Counted from the stretch's first letter, positions 33,997 to 43,154 are shown. The stretch: DNA of 64,000 nt from Falsiroseomonas sp051859025 (GCF_051859025.1 NZ_JBHYGL010000012.1:248001-312000), one strand, 5' to 3'. Notes: a model not told the origin generated them from the letters alone. A program made the numbers and translations.

Positions 33997-35309
33997 GCAA
34001 CCTCACCATCGGGCTGCTCATGTTCGGCGGCGCGCTGCTCCTCATCGGCCTGCGCATGCCGGTCGGCGTCGCGATGCTGCTGGTCGGCGGTCTGGGCTAT
34101 GCCGGCATATCCGGCTGGGATCGACTGTTCGCCACGCTCAACACCATGACCTTCAGCCGCTTCTCCTCCTACACGCTTTCCGTTATCCCGCTGTTCCTGT
34201 TGATGGGGGATTTCGCCACCAAGGGCGGCATGAACCGCGCGCTGTTCCGCTGCGCGCGCGCCTGGATGGGGCATTGGCGGGGCGGGCTCGCCGTGGCCAG
34301 CATCGGAGGCTGCGCGGCTTTCGGCGCCATCTGCGGCTCCTCCCTCGCCACCGCCGCCACCATGTCCCAGGTCGCGCTGCCGGAGATGCGGCGCCATGGC
34401 TATTCGCCGGCGCTCGCCACTGGCACGCTGGCCGCGGGCGGCACGCTCGGCATCCTCATCCCGCCCAGCGTCATCCTCGTGATCTACGCGATCTACACGG
34501 AGATGAGCATCGGCCAGCTCTTCATCGCGGCGGTCATCCCGGGGCTGATCGCCACGGCGGGCTACATGCTGGTGGTGAACATCTACACGCGGATGCATCC
34601 GGAGGCAGCGCCCCCGGCGGCGCGCCTGCCCTTCGGCGAACGCCTGCGCGCTACCGGCGAGGTCTGGCCGGTGGTGCTGGTCTTCCTGATCGTCGTCACC
34701 GGCATCTATGATGGCTGGTTCAGCGCGACGGAAGGGGCGGCCATCGGCGCCGCCGCTACCTGCATCCTCGCCGTCCTGCTCGGCGGCATGCGCTGGCAGG
34801 GGCTGAAGGAAAGCCTGCTATCCACCGCGGAAACCACCGGCCTCATCTTCATCGTGCTGCTCGGCGCGGAACTGTTCAGCGCGGGCCTCGCCCTGTCGCA
34901 CCTGCCGTCGGAGCTGTCGTCCTTCGTCGCGGGCCTGCCGGTCCCGCCGACGGTGATCCTCTTCGCGATCCTCATCGTCTACTTCATCCTCGGCTGCTTC
35001 ATGGAAAGCATGGCGATGGTGCTGCTGACGTTGCCCATCTTCGTGCCCCTCATGCTCGGCCTCGATTTCGGCCTGGACCGGACGCAGACCCTCGTCTGGT
35101 TCGGCATCCTGGTGCTGATGAGCGTGGAAGTCGGCATGATATCGCCGCCCTTCGGCATGAACCTCTTCGTCATCAACGCCATGGCGAAGGATGTCCCGAT
35201 GGGGGAGACCTATCGCGGCGTGATGGGCTTCGTGATCTCCGATGGCATCCGGATCGCGGTCCTGGCGCTGCTGCCGGCCCTCTCGCTCTGGCTGCCCGGA
35301 CTCTGGTAA
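33993..35309 (+). CDS. TRAP transporter large permease (DctM family)
   Basis: 438-residue inner-membrane protein from ATG 33993, with about a dozen hydrophobic segments. It contains the family motifs GGCAAFGAICGSSLATAATM, GTLAAGGTLGILIPPSVILVIYA and FILGCFMESMAMVLLTLPIF. Uses an ion gradient to import the anion delivered by DctP. Confidence 0.94.
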   Translation: MSNLTIGLLMFGGALLLIGLRMPVGVAMLLVGGLGYAGISGWDRLFATLNTMTFSRFSSYTLSVIPLFLLMGDFATKGGMNRALFRCARAWMGHWRGGLAVASIGGCAAFGAICGSSLATAATMSQVALPEMRRHGYSPALATGTLAAGGTLGILIPPSVILVIYAIYTEMSIGQLFIAAVIPGLIATAGYMLVVNIYTRMHPEAAPPAARLPFGERLRATGEVWPVVLVFLIVVTGIYDGWFSATEGAAIGAAATCILAVLLGGMRWQGLKESLLSTAETTGLIFIVLLGAELFSAGLALSHLPSELSSFVAGLPVPPTVILFAILIVYFILGCFMESMAMVLLTLPIFVPLMLGLDFGLDRTQTLVWFGILVLMSVEVGMISPPFGMNLFVINAMAKDVPMGETYRGVMGFVISDGIRIAVLALLPALSLWLPGLW

Positions 35310-35342
35310 CAACACTCAGGCAAGAACAGGGACAAGAACGCC

Positions 35343-36302
35343 ATGCGCAGAGCCTTCACCAGTGCCCTCCTCGCGGCCGCGCTGCTGCTGCCCATGGCAG
35401 CCGTGGCGCAGCCCTATCCGAACCGTCCCGTGCGGATCGTCGTGCCCTTCCCGCCGGGTGGTGGATCGGACAGCCAGACCCGCGCCTTCGGCGACGCGAT
35501 GGCCGCGCAGCTCGGCCAGCGCGTGATCGTGGACAACCGTCCCGGCGCGGGCGGCAACCTCGGCACCGATGCCGTCGCCAAGGCGCCGGCGGATGGCTAC
35601 ACGCTGCTGACCGGCGGCCCCAACATCATCAACACGCGCTACCTGATCCGCGACACGCCCTATCAGTGGGAACGCGACCTTGAGCCGCTGGGCATGATGT
35701 TCTCCAGCGTCAATGTCCTTGTCGTCCATCCCTCCCTGCCCGTGCGCACGGTGCCGGAATTCATTGCCTATGCCCGTGCCAATCCCGGCCGGCTCAACTT
35801 CGCCTCCGCCGGCGCGGGCGGCTCCATCCACCTGTCCGGCGAGATGTTCATGAAGATGACGGGGACGCAGATGGTCCACGTCCCCTACCGTGGGGACGCG
35901 CTGGCGCGGGCGGACCTGACGAACGGCGCCGTGCAGCTGATGTTCAACACCATCGCCACCTCCATCGAGCCCATCCGCGCCGGCCATTGGCGCGGCATCG
36001 CGACCACCGGGGGTGCCCGGGCTGCGGCGCTGCCGGAATTGCCGACCATCGCGGAAGCCGGCCTGCCCGACTACCTGGTGCTGAGCTGGATGGGTCTCTT
36101 CGCCCCGAAGGGCGTGCCCGATCCCGTCGTGGCGCGGCTGCGCCAGGCCTTCGACGCCGTCTTCGCCGATGCCACCAACCGCGCGGCCTTCGAACGCCTG
36201 GGCGTCGATGTCACGCCGAGTTCGGCGGCGGACCACCTGGCCTTCATGCGGGCGCAGGAAGCGACCTGGGCCCCGATCCTGCGCACGATCGAGCCGCAAT
36301 GA
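35343..36302 (+). CDS. Bug-family (TctC-like) receptor 2
   Basis: 319 residues with a clear signal peptide (AFTSALLAAALLLPMAAVAQ). Hallmarks YPNRPVRIVVPFPPGGGSDSQTR, VIVDNRPGAGGNLGTDAVAK, ADGYTLLTGGP and MVHVPYRGDALARAD. It follows dctM by 33 bp and overlaps the next receptor gene by 4 bp, so three different classes of binding protein lie in one transcription unit. Confidence 0.9.
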   Translation: MRRAFTSALLAAALLLPMAAVAQPYPNRPVRIVVPFPPGGGSDSQTRAFGDAMAAQLGQRVIVDNRPGAGGNLGTDAVAKAPADGYTLLTGGPNIINTRYLIRDTPYQWERDLEPLGMMFSSVNVLVVHPSLPVRTVPEFIAYARANPGRLNFASAGAGGSIHLSGEMFMKMTGTQMVHVPYRGDALARADLTNGAVQLMFNTIATSIEPIRAGHWRGIATTGGARAAALPELPTIAEAGLPDYLVLSWMGLFAPKGVPDPVVARLRQAFDAVFADATNRAAFERLGVDVTPSSAADHLAFMRAQEATWAPILRTIEPQ

Positions 36303-37678
36303 CCTTGCTGCGCATCGCGGCGGAGAAGTGCCGCTTCACGCCGCCGCGCCAGGTGACGGACGATACCAGCGTCCTCACCCTGAAGAATTTGGTGCTGGAG
36401 CCGCTGATCCGCTGGGATGACGTTGTGCTGCGCCCGGGGCTGTTCGGCACCTGGGCGCATGACGGCACGGCGCGGCGCTGGCGCTTCACCATCCGCCCCG
36501 GCGCGCGCTTCCATGATGGCAAGCCCTGCGTTGCCGAGGATGTTGTCGAGTTCATCGGCCAGATCTGCAACTCGCTCGACATGTTCGGCATGAAATGGGC
36601 CTATTCGCGCTATCTCGCGCAGGCCAGAATCACGGCCGAGGGCAGCGACGTGGTGGCGGTGGAGAACCCGACGCCCTTTGCCGATATCCTCGACATCTTC
36701 ACGGAATTCTATCTCTGCCGCCTGACGCCGGATGGCCGTCCGCTGCTCGGCACCGGCCCCTGGCGCGTGCTGGACCATATGCCGGAACGGGATGCGCTGC
36801 TTGAACGGGTGGCGGCGCCGGCGGACCGCATCGCCTTCACCGCGATTCCGGATGCCGATGATCGCCTCCGCGCGCTCCGCGACGGCAGCGCGGATGCGGC
36901 GATGAACGTCGAACGGATGCACGCGGCGCCGGATTTCAGCGACGACCTCGCCTGGGGCCGCGCGCTGAACACACTCTCCGTCATGTACTACCTCAACTGC
37001 GCCCAGGGCTTCTTCACCAGCGAAGCCGCAAGGCGCGCCGTCAACATGGCGGTGGATTCGCAGGCCATCATCGATGGGCTGTTCCACGGCCTCGGCCAGC
37101 GTTCCTCCACCATCGTCAGCCCGCTGCATCTCGGCATGAAGGCGGCGGCGCTATCGCCCATCCCGCATGATCGGGATGCCGCCCGCCGCCTACTTGATGG
37201 CGCCGTGCCATCCTCGCCACTGCTGATCCGCACGCCGGAGCACATGCCGGAAAAGGCGCGGGAGATCAGCGAACGCGTCGCCGCCGACCTTGCCGCCATC
37301 GGCCTGCCGACCCGGATCGAGGTCCAGAAGGACCGCCCCGAATTCGCGCGCGAGGTCGGGCGGAAGGAGATGGGCGACATGGCCATCTTCGATTCCACGC
37401 CCCACAGCACCTATCGCGTGCTGAACGACAAGGTGTCCTCCGCCGTGAAGGGCATCTGGTGGCAGGGGCATGACGACCAGGCGCTGGAGGCGATGATCAC
37501 CGCCGCCAACCACGCCGTGACCGAGCCGGACAGGGAGGCAGCCTATGGGCACTGCCTGTCCCGGCTGCAGGCCAACCCGCCCTGGCTCTACCTGTTCCAT
37601 CCCATCGAGGTCTTCGCCCATCGCAAGGACCTCGGCGGCATCACGCTGGATGGCAAGGGCGTGCTGGGCATCGCCTAG
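36299..37678 (+). CDS. ABC extracellular solute-binding protein family 5, no signal peptide
   Basis: 459 residues from ATG 36299 (ATGA overlap). The fold resembles peptide/opine/nickel receptors: RWRFTIRPGARFHDGKPCVAEDVVEF (as RFHDGKPCVAEDVVEF), RRAVNMAVDSQAIIDGLF, and ISERVAADLAAIGLPTRIEVQ. The usual ~530 residues are reduced and the N-terminus MTLLRIAAEKCRFTPP has no hydrophobic signal, so export is not explained. It may be cytoplasmic or mis-started; no better upstream start exists in frame without entering the Bug gene. Its TAG stop lies in a palindromic repeat. Confidence 0.82.
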   Translation: MTLLRIAAEKCRFTPPRQVTDDTSVLTLKNLVLEPLIRWDDVVLRPGLFGTWAHDGTARRWRFTIRPGARFHDGKPCVAEDVVEFIGQICNSLDMFGMKWAYSRYLAQARITAEGSDVVAVENPTPFADILDIFTEFYLCRLTPDGRPLLGTGPWRVLDHMPERDALLERVAAPADRIAFTAIPDADDRLRALRDGSADAAMNVERMHAAPDFSDDLAWGRALNTLSVMYYLNCAQGFFTSEAARRAVNMAVDSQAIIDGLFHGLGQRSSTIVSPLHLGMKAAALSPIPHDRDAARRLLDGAVPSSPLLIRTPEHMPEKAREISERVAADLAAIGLPTRIEVQKDRPEFAREVGRKEMGDMAIFDSTPHSTYRVLNDKVSSAVKGIWWQGHDDQALEAMITAANHAVTEPDREAAYGHCLSRLQANPPWLYLFHPIEVFAHRKDLGGITLDGKGVLGIA

Positions 37679-37725
37679 AGCAATATGCGTTCAGATGGAA
37701 TCATCTGAACGCATTTCTTGCTCTA
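37676..37725. repeat. Palindromic repeat element, copy 1
   Basis: Outer arms TAGAGCAA (37676-37683) and TTGCTCTA (37718-37725) enclose a perfect 13-bp inverted repeat, ATGCGTTCAGATG (37685-37697) and CATCTGAACGCAT (37702-37714), with loop GAAT. The first three bases are the stop codon of the family-5 receptor gene. It can form a long RNA hairpin and probably ends transcription from the left. The sequence resembles dispersed palindromic elements I recall from alphaproteobacterial genomes. Confidence 0.8.
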
Positions 37726-37739
37726 GATTCAATGACTTC

Positions 37740-37779
37740 TAGAGCACGAGCTGCGTTCAAGCGAACGCAGCATGCTCTA
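37740..37779. repeat. Palindromic repeat element, copy 2
   Basis: Outer arms TAGAGCA (37740-37746) and TGCTCTA (37773-37779) enclose the inverted repeat GCTGCGTTC (37750-37758) and GAACGCAGC (37763-37771) with loop AAGC. The core GCGTTC and outer arms match copy 1, so both belong to one element family. The last three bases are, on the minus strand, the TAG stop of urtE. Likely bidirectional terminator between the convergent receptor and urea-transporter operons. Confidence 0.8.
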
Positions 37780-38469
37780 GACCGTCAGCAGTTTCCGCAC
37801 CGCGGCTTCATCGAGCGAACCCGCGGGGCCGGCAAGCGCCACCTCGCCGCGCACCATCACGGCGATGCTGTCGGCGAGTTCACGCGCGAAATCGTAGTAC
37901 TGCTCCACCAGGATCACCGCCATGCCGCGGTCGCGCGCGAGGTGGTGGATGACGCGGGCGATGTCCTTGATGACGGAGGGCTGGATGCCCTCCGTCGGCT
38001 CATCCAGGATCAGCAGGCGCGGCCGGGCGCAGAGCGCGCGGCCGATCGCGAGTTGCTGCTGCTGGCCGCCGGAAAGATCACCGCCGCGCCGCCGCAGGAA
38101 CTGCCGCAGGATGGGGAAGAGGTCGAAGATCTCCGAACTCACGGTCGATCCGCGCGGCGCCGCGGCCAGCGCCGTCTCCAGGTTCTCCTGCACCGTGAGG
38201 AAGGGGAAGATCTCCCGCCCCTGCGGCACATAGCCGATGCCGGCGCGCGCGCGTTCCGCGGGGCCGAGGCGCGTTACATCCCGCCCTTCCCAGGTGATGC
38301 TGCCCGCGCGCACCTTCTCCAGCCCCATGATGGCGCGCAGCAGGGATGATTTGCCGACGCCGTTGCGCCCCAGTACCGCCGTCACTTTGCCGGGTTCCGC
38401 GACCAGCGACACGCCGCGCAGGCAGAGACTGGCGCCGTAGGAGAGATCGATCGAGGCCACGTTCAGCAT
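37777..38469 (-). CDS. urtE: Urea ABC transporter ATPase UrtE
   Basis: 230 residues, LivF-like. Walker A GRNGVGKSS, GYVPQGREIFPFLTVQENL, signature LSGGQQQQLAIGRAL, Walker B LLILDEPTEGIQPSVIKDI and HHLARDRGMAVILVEQYYDFA. The TEGIQPS wording and EIFP after GRE are typical of UrtE. Last gene of urtABCDE. Energises urea uptake in the cytoplasm. Confidence 0.93.
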   Translation of the reverse strand: MLNVASIDLSYGASLCLRGVSLVAEPGKVTAVLGRNGVGKSSLLRAIMGLEKVRAGSITWEGRDVTRLGPAERARAGIGYVPQGREIFPFLTVQENLETALAAAPRGSTVSSEIFDLFPILRQFLRRRGGDLSGGQQQQLAIGRALCARPRLLILDEPTEGIQPSVIKDIARVIHHLARDRGMAVILVEQYYDFARELADSIAVMVRGEVALAGPAGSLDEAAVRKLLTV

Positions 38470-38472
38470 CGC

Positions 38473-39213
38473 TCAGCGCCCCAGATAGACTTCGATGACG
38501 CGCTGGTCGTTCTGCACATGGTCGATGGAGCCTTCGGACAGCACCGTGCCCTCATGCAGCACCGTCACGCGGCGGCCGAGGGCGCGGACGAATTCCAGGT
38601 CATGCTCCACCACCACCACGCTGCGCTTGCCAGCGATGCGGACCAGCAGGGCGGCGGTGTGCTCGGTTTCGGCATCCGTCATGCCGGCGACGGGTTCATC
38701 CACCAGCAGCAGTTCCGGGTCCTGCATCAGCAGCATCCCGATCTCCAGCCATTGGCGTTGCCCGTGGCTGAGGATGCCCGCCAGGTCCTGCGCGCGATCG
38801 AGCAGGCCGGTTTCTTCCAGCGTCGAGTCGATGCGGGTCTTCGCCTCACCGGTCAGCGCCCAGCGCAGGCAGGCCAGCGGCCCGCGCGGGGCCTTGAGGG
38901 CGAGTTCCATGTTCTCGAACACGGTCAGCGCATCGAAGACCGTGGGCTTCTGGAACTTGCGGCCGATGCCGAGATTGGCGATGGCAGCCTCGTCCAGCCT
39001 GGTGAGGTCGACATCGCCGAAATTGATGGTGCCGGTGGTCGGCCGCGTCTTGCCGGTGATGACGTCCATCATCGTCGTCTTGCCGGCGCCGTTGGGTCCG
39101 ATGACCGACCGCAACTCCCCGGGTTCGACAATCAGCGACAGGTTGTTCAGCGCCCGGAAGCCGTCGAAAACGACGGAGACGCCATCGAGGTAGAGCCTGC
39201 GTCCCTCCTTCAT
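38473..39213 (-). CDS. urtD: Urea ABC transporter ATPase UrtD
   Basis: 246 residues, LivG-like. Walker A GPNGAGKTT followed by MMDVITGKTRPTTG, GIGRKFQKPTVFDALTVFENM, signature LSHGQRQWLEIGMLL and Walker B LLLVDEPVAGMTDAET. FQKPTVFD and LSHGQRQWLE are diagnostic of UrtD compared with LivG. 4-bp overlap with urtC. Confidence 0.95.
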   Translation of the reverse strand: MKEGRRLYLDGVSVVFDGFRALNNLSLIVEPGELRSVIGPNGAGKTTMMDVITGKTRPTTGTINFGDVDLTRLDEAAIANLGIGRKFQKPTVFDALTVFENMELALKAPRGPLACLRWALTGEAKTRIDSTLEETGLLDRAQDLAGILSHGQRQWLEIGMLLMQDPELLLVDEPVAGMTDAETEHTAALLVRIAGKRSVVVVEHDLEFVRALGRRVTVLHEGTVLSEGSIDHVQNDQRVIEVYLGR

Positions 39214-40301
39214 GCGTCGCGCCCCTTCAGCAGGCCGATCAGCCCCTTCGGCAGGAACAGCGTGACAAGAACAAACAGGCCGCCGAGGACGAACAGCCAG
39301 AGGTCCGGCGCCGCGCTGGTCAGCCAGGTCTTCAACCCGTTCACTGTGAAGGCGCCGAGGATCGCGCCGACCAGCGTGCCGCGCCCGCCGACCGCCACCC
39401 AGATCACGGCCTCGATCGAATTGGCGGGGCTGAATTCGCCGGGATTGATGATGCCGACCTGCGGCACATAAAGCGCGCCCGCCACGCCCGCGAGCATGGC
39501 GGAGAGCACGAAGGCGAAGAGCTTGTGGTGCGTGGTGTTGTAGCCGAGGAAGCGGACGCGGTTCTCGCCATCCCGGATCGCGGTCAGCACGCGGCCGTAT
39601 TTGCTGCGCGTGATGCGGGAGCAGATCAGGAAGGCAGCCGCGAGTGATATCAGCGACGCATAGAACAGCCCGGCTCGTGCCGTGTCGGTGTTCAGCGGCT
39701 GGCCAAGCAGTTCCTTGAAGTCGGTGAAGCCGTTATTGCCGCCGAAGCCCATGTCGTTACGGAAGAAGGCCAGCATCAGCGCGTAGGTCATCGCCTGGGT
39801 GATGATGGAGAGATAGACGCCGGTTATGCGGCTGCGGAAGGCCAGCCACCCCAGCACCAGCGCCAGCACGCCCGGCACCAGCACCACCATCAGCATGGCG
39901 AAGGCGAAATTGTCGAAGCCGAGCCAGTACCAGGGCAATTCCTGATAGCCCAGGAACACCATGAAATCCGGCAGCACGGGATGGCCATAGACGCCCCTCG
40001 GCCCGATCAGGCGCATGAGGTGCATGCCCATGGCATAGCCGCCGAGCGCGAAGAACGCCCCGTGGCCGAGGGACAGGATGCCCGCATACCCCCATGCCAG
40101 GTCGAGCGACAGCGCGAGGATGGCGTAGCAGATCCACTTGCCCGTGATGCTGACAAGGAAGTCAGAGACGTGGAGCGGATGCGCCACCGGCAGCTGGTTC
40201 AGCACCGGCATGGCCGCCAGCAGCAGTAGCGCCACCAGCAGCCCGGCGCGCAGGCCGAGCCTGGCGCGCGACACGGGAAGGGGGGAGGCAGTCGCGCTCA
40301 T
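39210..40301 (-). CDS. urtC: Urea ABC transporter permease UrtC
   Basis: 363 residues from ATG 40301; the longer open frame upstream is within urtB. LivM-like membrane protein with ISLGHGAFFALGGYAMGMHLM-type motif (SLGHGAFFALGGYAMG), a long loop carrying VLPDFMVFLGYQELPWYW typical of UrtC, and GVAGALYVPQVGIINPGEFSP. C-terminal membrane segments end in LPKGLIGLLKGRDA. Overlaps urtB and urtD by 4 bp. Confidence 0.95.
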   Translation of the reverse strand: MSATASPLPVSRARLGLRAGLLVALLLLAAMPVLNQLPVAHPLHVSDFLVSITGKWICYAILALSLDLAWGYAGILSLGHGAFFALGGYAMGMHLMRLIGPRGVYGHPVLPDFMVFLGYQELPWYWLGFDNFAFAMLMVVLVPGVLALVLGWLAFRSRITGVYLSIITQAMTYALMLAFFRNDMGFGGNNGFTDFKELLGQPLNTDTARAGLFYASLISLAAAFLICSRITRSKYGRVLTAIRDGENRVRFLGYNTTHHKLFAFVLSAMLAGVAGALYVPQVGIINPGEFSPANSIEAVIWVAVGGRGTLVGAILGAFTVNGLKTWLTSAAPDLWLFVLGGLFVLVTLFLPKGLIGLLKGRDA

Positions 40302-41866
40302 GCTTCCGCCGCCCGTCCCTTCTGCGCGAACAGCCCGCGCGGCCGCCGCTGGATGAAGATCATCGCCGCGATCAGCACAAAGACCTTCGCGAGCACCGCG
40401 CCGGCCCAGGGCTCCAGCACCTTGTTGACGAGGCCCAATCCGAAGGCGCCGACCAGCGTGCCCGCGAGCGATCCCACGCCGCCGAAGACCACCACCAGGA
40501 AGCTGTCGATGATGTAGCCGGTGCCTAGGTTGGGGGAGACATTGTCGATCTGGCTGAGCGCCACGCCGGCGATGCCGGCGATGCCGGAGCCGAAGGCGAA
40601 GGTCAGGGCATCGACGCGCCCCGTGCGGATGCCCATGGATGCCGCGATGGCCCGCTTCTGCGTCACGGCCCGCATCTCCAGCCCGAAGCGGGTGAAGCGG
40701 ATGGCGGCCACGGTCAGCGCCAGGACGACCAGCGAGAAGGCGAGGATCCACAGGCGGTTCTGCGTCACCGGAATGTCGAAGGGCAGCATCAGCGTGCCCT
40801 GCATCCAGGGCGGGCTCAGCACTTCCCGGTTCTGCGCCCCGAAGACGAGCCGCACCGTTTGCTGGATCATCATGCCGACGCCGAAGGTCATCAGCAGCGT
40901 CTCCAGCGGCCTTCCATAGAGGTGCCGTATCAGCCCGCGCTCCATCAGCGCGCCGCAGGCCGCGGCCACCAGGAAGGCGGCGGGGACGGACAGAGGCAGC
41001 GACCAGGGCAGCAGCCATGGGATGCCGCGGCAGGCCTCCTGCACGATGAAGGTCGTGTAGGCGCCGAGCATGACGAATTCGCCATGCGCCATGTTGATCA
41101 CGCCCATCACGCCGAAGGTGACGGCGAGCCCGAGTGCCGCCAGCAACAGGACGGAGCCGAGCGACAGGCCCTGGAAGAACGTCTCCGCCGCGCGGCGCAC
41201 GGCCAGGCGGCGGTCGATGGCGGCGACCGCGGCCTCGATCTGCGGCAGGATGTCAGGGTTGCCGGCGCGCGCCTCCAGCAGGACGGATCGCGCTTCTGGG
41301 GAGGAGGTGGCGCCTAGCGCCTCCACGCCCAGCAGTTTCGCCGCCGGGTCGCTCGCCAGCAGGCGGGATGCGGCCAGCGCGATCGCCATGCGGTCGCGGA
41401 TGCGGGGCACGGTCTCCCGCGCCAGCGCGGCATCCAGCAGGGGCACATTCTCCGCGCTGCGGCTGCGGAACACGGCCTCGGCCGCCGCCAGGCGCTCCGC
41501 CGGATCGGGGGAGACGAGTTGCAGGCGGCCCAGCGCGCCGCGCAGCGCCACGCGGACGCGGTTGTTGATGCGCAGGACTTCGGTTCCCACGGCATCGGTC
41601 GCGGCGCCGGTCAGTGCATCGGTCGTGGTGCCGCCTTCGCGGATCACCAGCGAATTGTCGGCGCGCTTCAGCAGCCGGCCATCCGACAGGGCGCGCAGCA
41701 CGGGAATCGCGCGGGGGTCGGCCAGGGCGCCCAGGCGATCCACTGCCTCCGCCTGCGCATTGAAATTGCCGGCCAGCCCGGGCAGGGCGGCCACGAAGGC
41801 ATCCTGCGCCCGTGCCGGCAGCGCGGCGGCGAGCAGCAGCAGGAAGGCGAGGAGCGTGTGCTTCAT
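40298..41866 (-). CDS. urtB: Urea ABC transporter permease UrtB
   Basis: 522 residues from ATG 41866. An N-terminal signal peptide (LLAFLLLLAAALPARAQ) and ~200-residue Ala-rich helical domain, usual in proteobacterial UrtB, precede a LivH-like membrane domain from ~225 (SLGSVLLLAALGLAVTFGVMGVINMAHGEFVMLGAY). FGVGMMIQQTVRLVFGAQNREV is the urea-type loop. No ribosome site is visible before the ATG; a strong hairpin lies between it and urtA. Confidence 0.95.
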   Translation of the reverse strand: MKHTLLAFLLLLAAALPARAQDAFVAALPGLAGNFNAQAEAVDRLGALADPRAIPVLRALSDGRLLKRADNSLVIREGGTTTDALTGAATDAVGTEVLRINNRVRVALRGALGRLQLVSPDPAERLAAAEAVFRSRSAENVPLLDAALARETVPRIRDRMAIALAASRLLASDPAAKLLGVEALGATSSPEARSVLLEARAGNPDILPQIEAAVAAIDRRLAVRRAAETFFQGLSLGSVLLLAALGLAVTFGVMGVINMAHGEFVMLGAYTTFIVQEACRGIPWLLPWSLPLSVPAAFLVAAACGALMERGLIRHLYGRPLETLLMTFGVGMMIQQTVRLVFGAQNREVLSPPWMQGTLMLPFDIPVTQNRLWILAFSLVVLALTVAAIRFTRFGLEMRAVTQKRAIAASMGIRTGRVDALTFAFGSGIAGIAGVALSQIDNVSPNLGTGYIIDSFLVVVFGGVGSLAGTLVGAFGLGLVNKVLEPWAGAVLAKVFVLIAAMIFIQRRPRGLFAQKGRAAEA

Positions 41867-41876
41867 GAGGGGGTAT

Positions 41877-41900
41877 GGGGGCAGCCCGAAGGCTGCCCCC
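41877..41900 (-). promoter_or_regulatory. Stable cUUCGg hairpin between urtA and urtB
   Basis: On the minus strand the 10-bp arms GGGGGCAGCC and GGCTGCCCCC enclose TTCG, giving a C(UUCG)G tetraloop in RNA. It starts 9 bp after the urtA stop and ends 10 bp before urtB ATG. Such intercistronic hairpins protect the receptor message or cause partial termination, so receptor exceeds permease. No T run follows, so full termination is unlikely. Confidence 0.7.
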
Positions 41901-41909
41901 GTTTCCTGC

Positions 41910-43154
41910 TCAGCCGCGGCGACGGTTCGCGTTCTCGGGGATGAAGGGGCTCCAGTTCTCGGCGACGATCGGGCCCGGCGTCTTCCACACGATGTTGAAC
42001 TGGCCGTCCGCCTGCACTTCACCGATCATGACGGGCTTGGACAAATGGTGGTTGCGGTGCATCTCCAGCGTGTAGCCGCTGGGCGCGTCCACCTTCTGGC
42101 CGTACATCGCGGTCCGCACGGCATCGACATTCGTCGTGCCGGCCTGCGCCACGGCCTGGGCCCACATCTGGAAGCCGACCAGCGTCGCTTCCATCGGGTC
42201 GTTGGTCACGCGGCGCGGGTTGCGGATGTAGTTCTGCCACATCGTCTTGAACGCCGTGTTGGCGGGGCTGTCGACGGACATGAAGTAGTTCCACGCCGCC
42301 AGGTGGCCGACCAGCGGGCGCGTGTCGATGCCCGCCAGTTCCTCCTCACCGACCGAGAAGGCGACGGAGGGGATGTCTTCCGCCTTGATGCCCTGGTTGC
42401 CGAGCTCGCGGTAGAAAGGCACGTTCGCGTCGCCGTTGATGGTGGAGACGATGGCGGTTTTCTTGCCCTCGCCCGCGAAGCGCTTCACGCGGCTGACGAT
42501 GCCCTGCCAGTCGCTGTGACCGAAGGGGGTGTATTCCTCCATGATGTCGGCATCGGGGATGCCCTTCGAATTCAGGAAGGCGCGCAGGATGCGGTTGGTC
42601 GTGCGCGGATAGACATAGTCCGTGCCCAGCAGCGCGATGCGGCGGGCGGAACCGCCATCGGCCGACATCAGGTATTCCACCGCCGGGATCGCCTGCTGGT
42701 TCGGCGCGGCGCCGGTGTAGAAGATGTTGCGGCTTTCCTCCTCGCCCTCATACTGGACGGGATAGAACAGCAGGCCGTTCAGCTCCTCGAACACCGGCAG
42801 CACGGATTTGCGGGACACCGAGGTCCAGCAGCCGAAGGTGACATCGACGCGGGAGACGGCGAGAAGCTCACGTGCCTTCTCGGCAAAGAGCGGCCAGTTG
42901 GAAGCGGGGTCCACCACCACCGCCTCGAGCCGCCGGCCGAGGATGCCGCCGCGGGCGTTCTGCGCTTCCACCATCATCAGCACGGTGTCGCGCAGCGCGG
43001 TCTCGCTGATCGCCATGGTGCCGGAGAGGGAGTGCAGCACGCCGACGCGGATCGGCGCGGCCTGGGCGAAGGACGGGCGGATGGACGGTGCCGCGATGGC
43101 GGCGCCGAAGGTGGCAAGCGCGGCGCGCCGGGTGATCGGCATGCGATGGTTCAT
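41910..43154 (-). CDS. urtA: Urea ABC transporter substrate-binding protein UrtA
   Basis: 414 residues from ATG 43154 (AGGAGG 9 bp upstream). Tat-type signal (ITRRAALATFGAAIAAP). The receptor has the urea-specific features VGVLHSLSGTMAISET, FGCWTSVSRKSVLPVFEE, LLFYPVQYEGEEESRNIFYTG and MHRNHHLSKPVMIGE, which distinguish it from LivJ/FmdD-like receptors. First gene of urtABCDE, preceded by an 11/12 sigma-54 promoter, as expected for nitrogen-controlled urea uptake. Confidence 0.96.
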   Translation of the reverse strand: MNHRMPITRRAALATFGAAIAAPSIRPSFAQAAPIRVGVLHSLSGTMAISETALRDTVLMMVEAQNARGGILGRRLEAVVVDPASNWPLFAEKARELLAVSRVDVTFGCWTSVSRKSVLPVFEELNGLLFYPVQYEGEEESRNIFYTGAAPNQQAIPAVEYLMSADGGSARRIALLGTDYVYPRTTNRILRAFLNSKGIPDADIMEEYTPFGHSDWQGIVSRVKRFAGEGKKTAIVSTINGDANVPFYRELGNQGIKAEDIPSVAFSVGEEELAGIDTRPLVGHLAAWNYFMSVDSPANTAFKTMWQNYIRNPRRVTNDPMEATLVGFQMWAQAVAQAGTTNVDAVRTAMYGQKVDAPSGYTLEMHRNHHLSKPVMIGEVQADGQFNIVWKTPGPIVAENWSPFIPENANRRRG

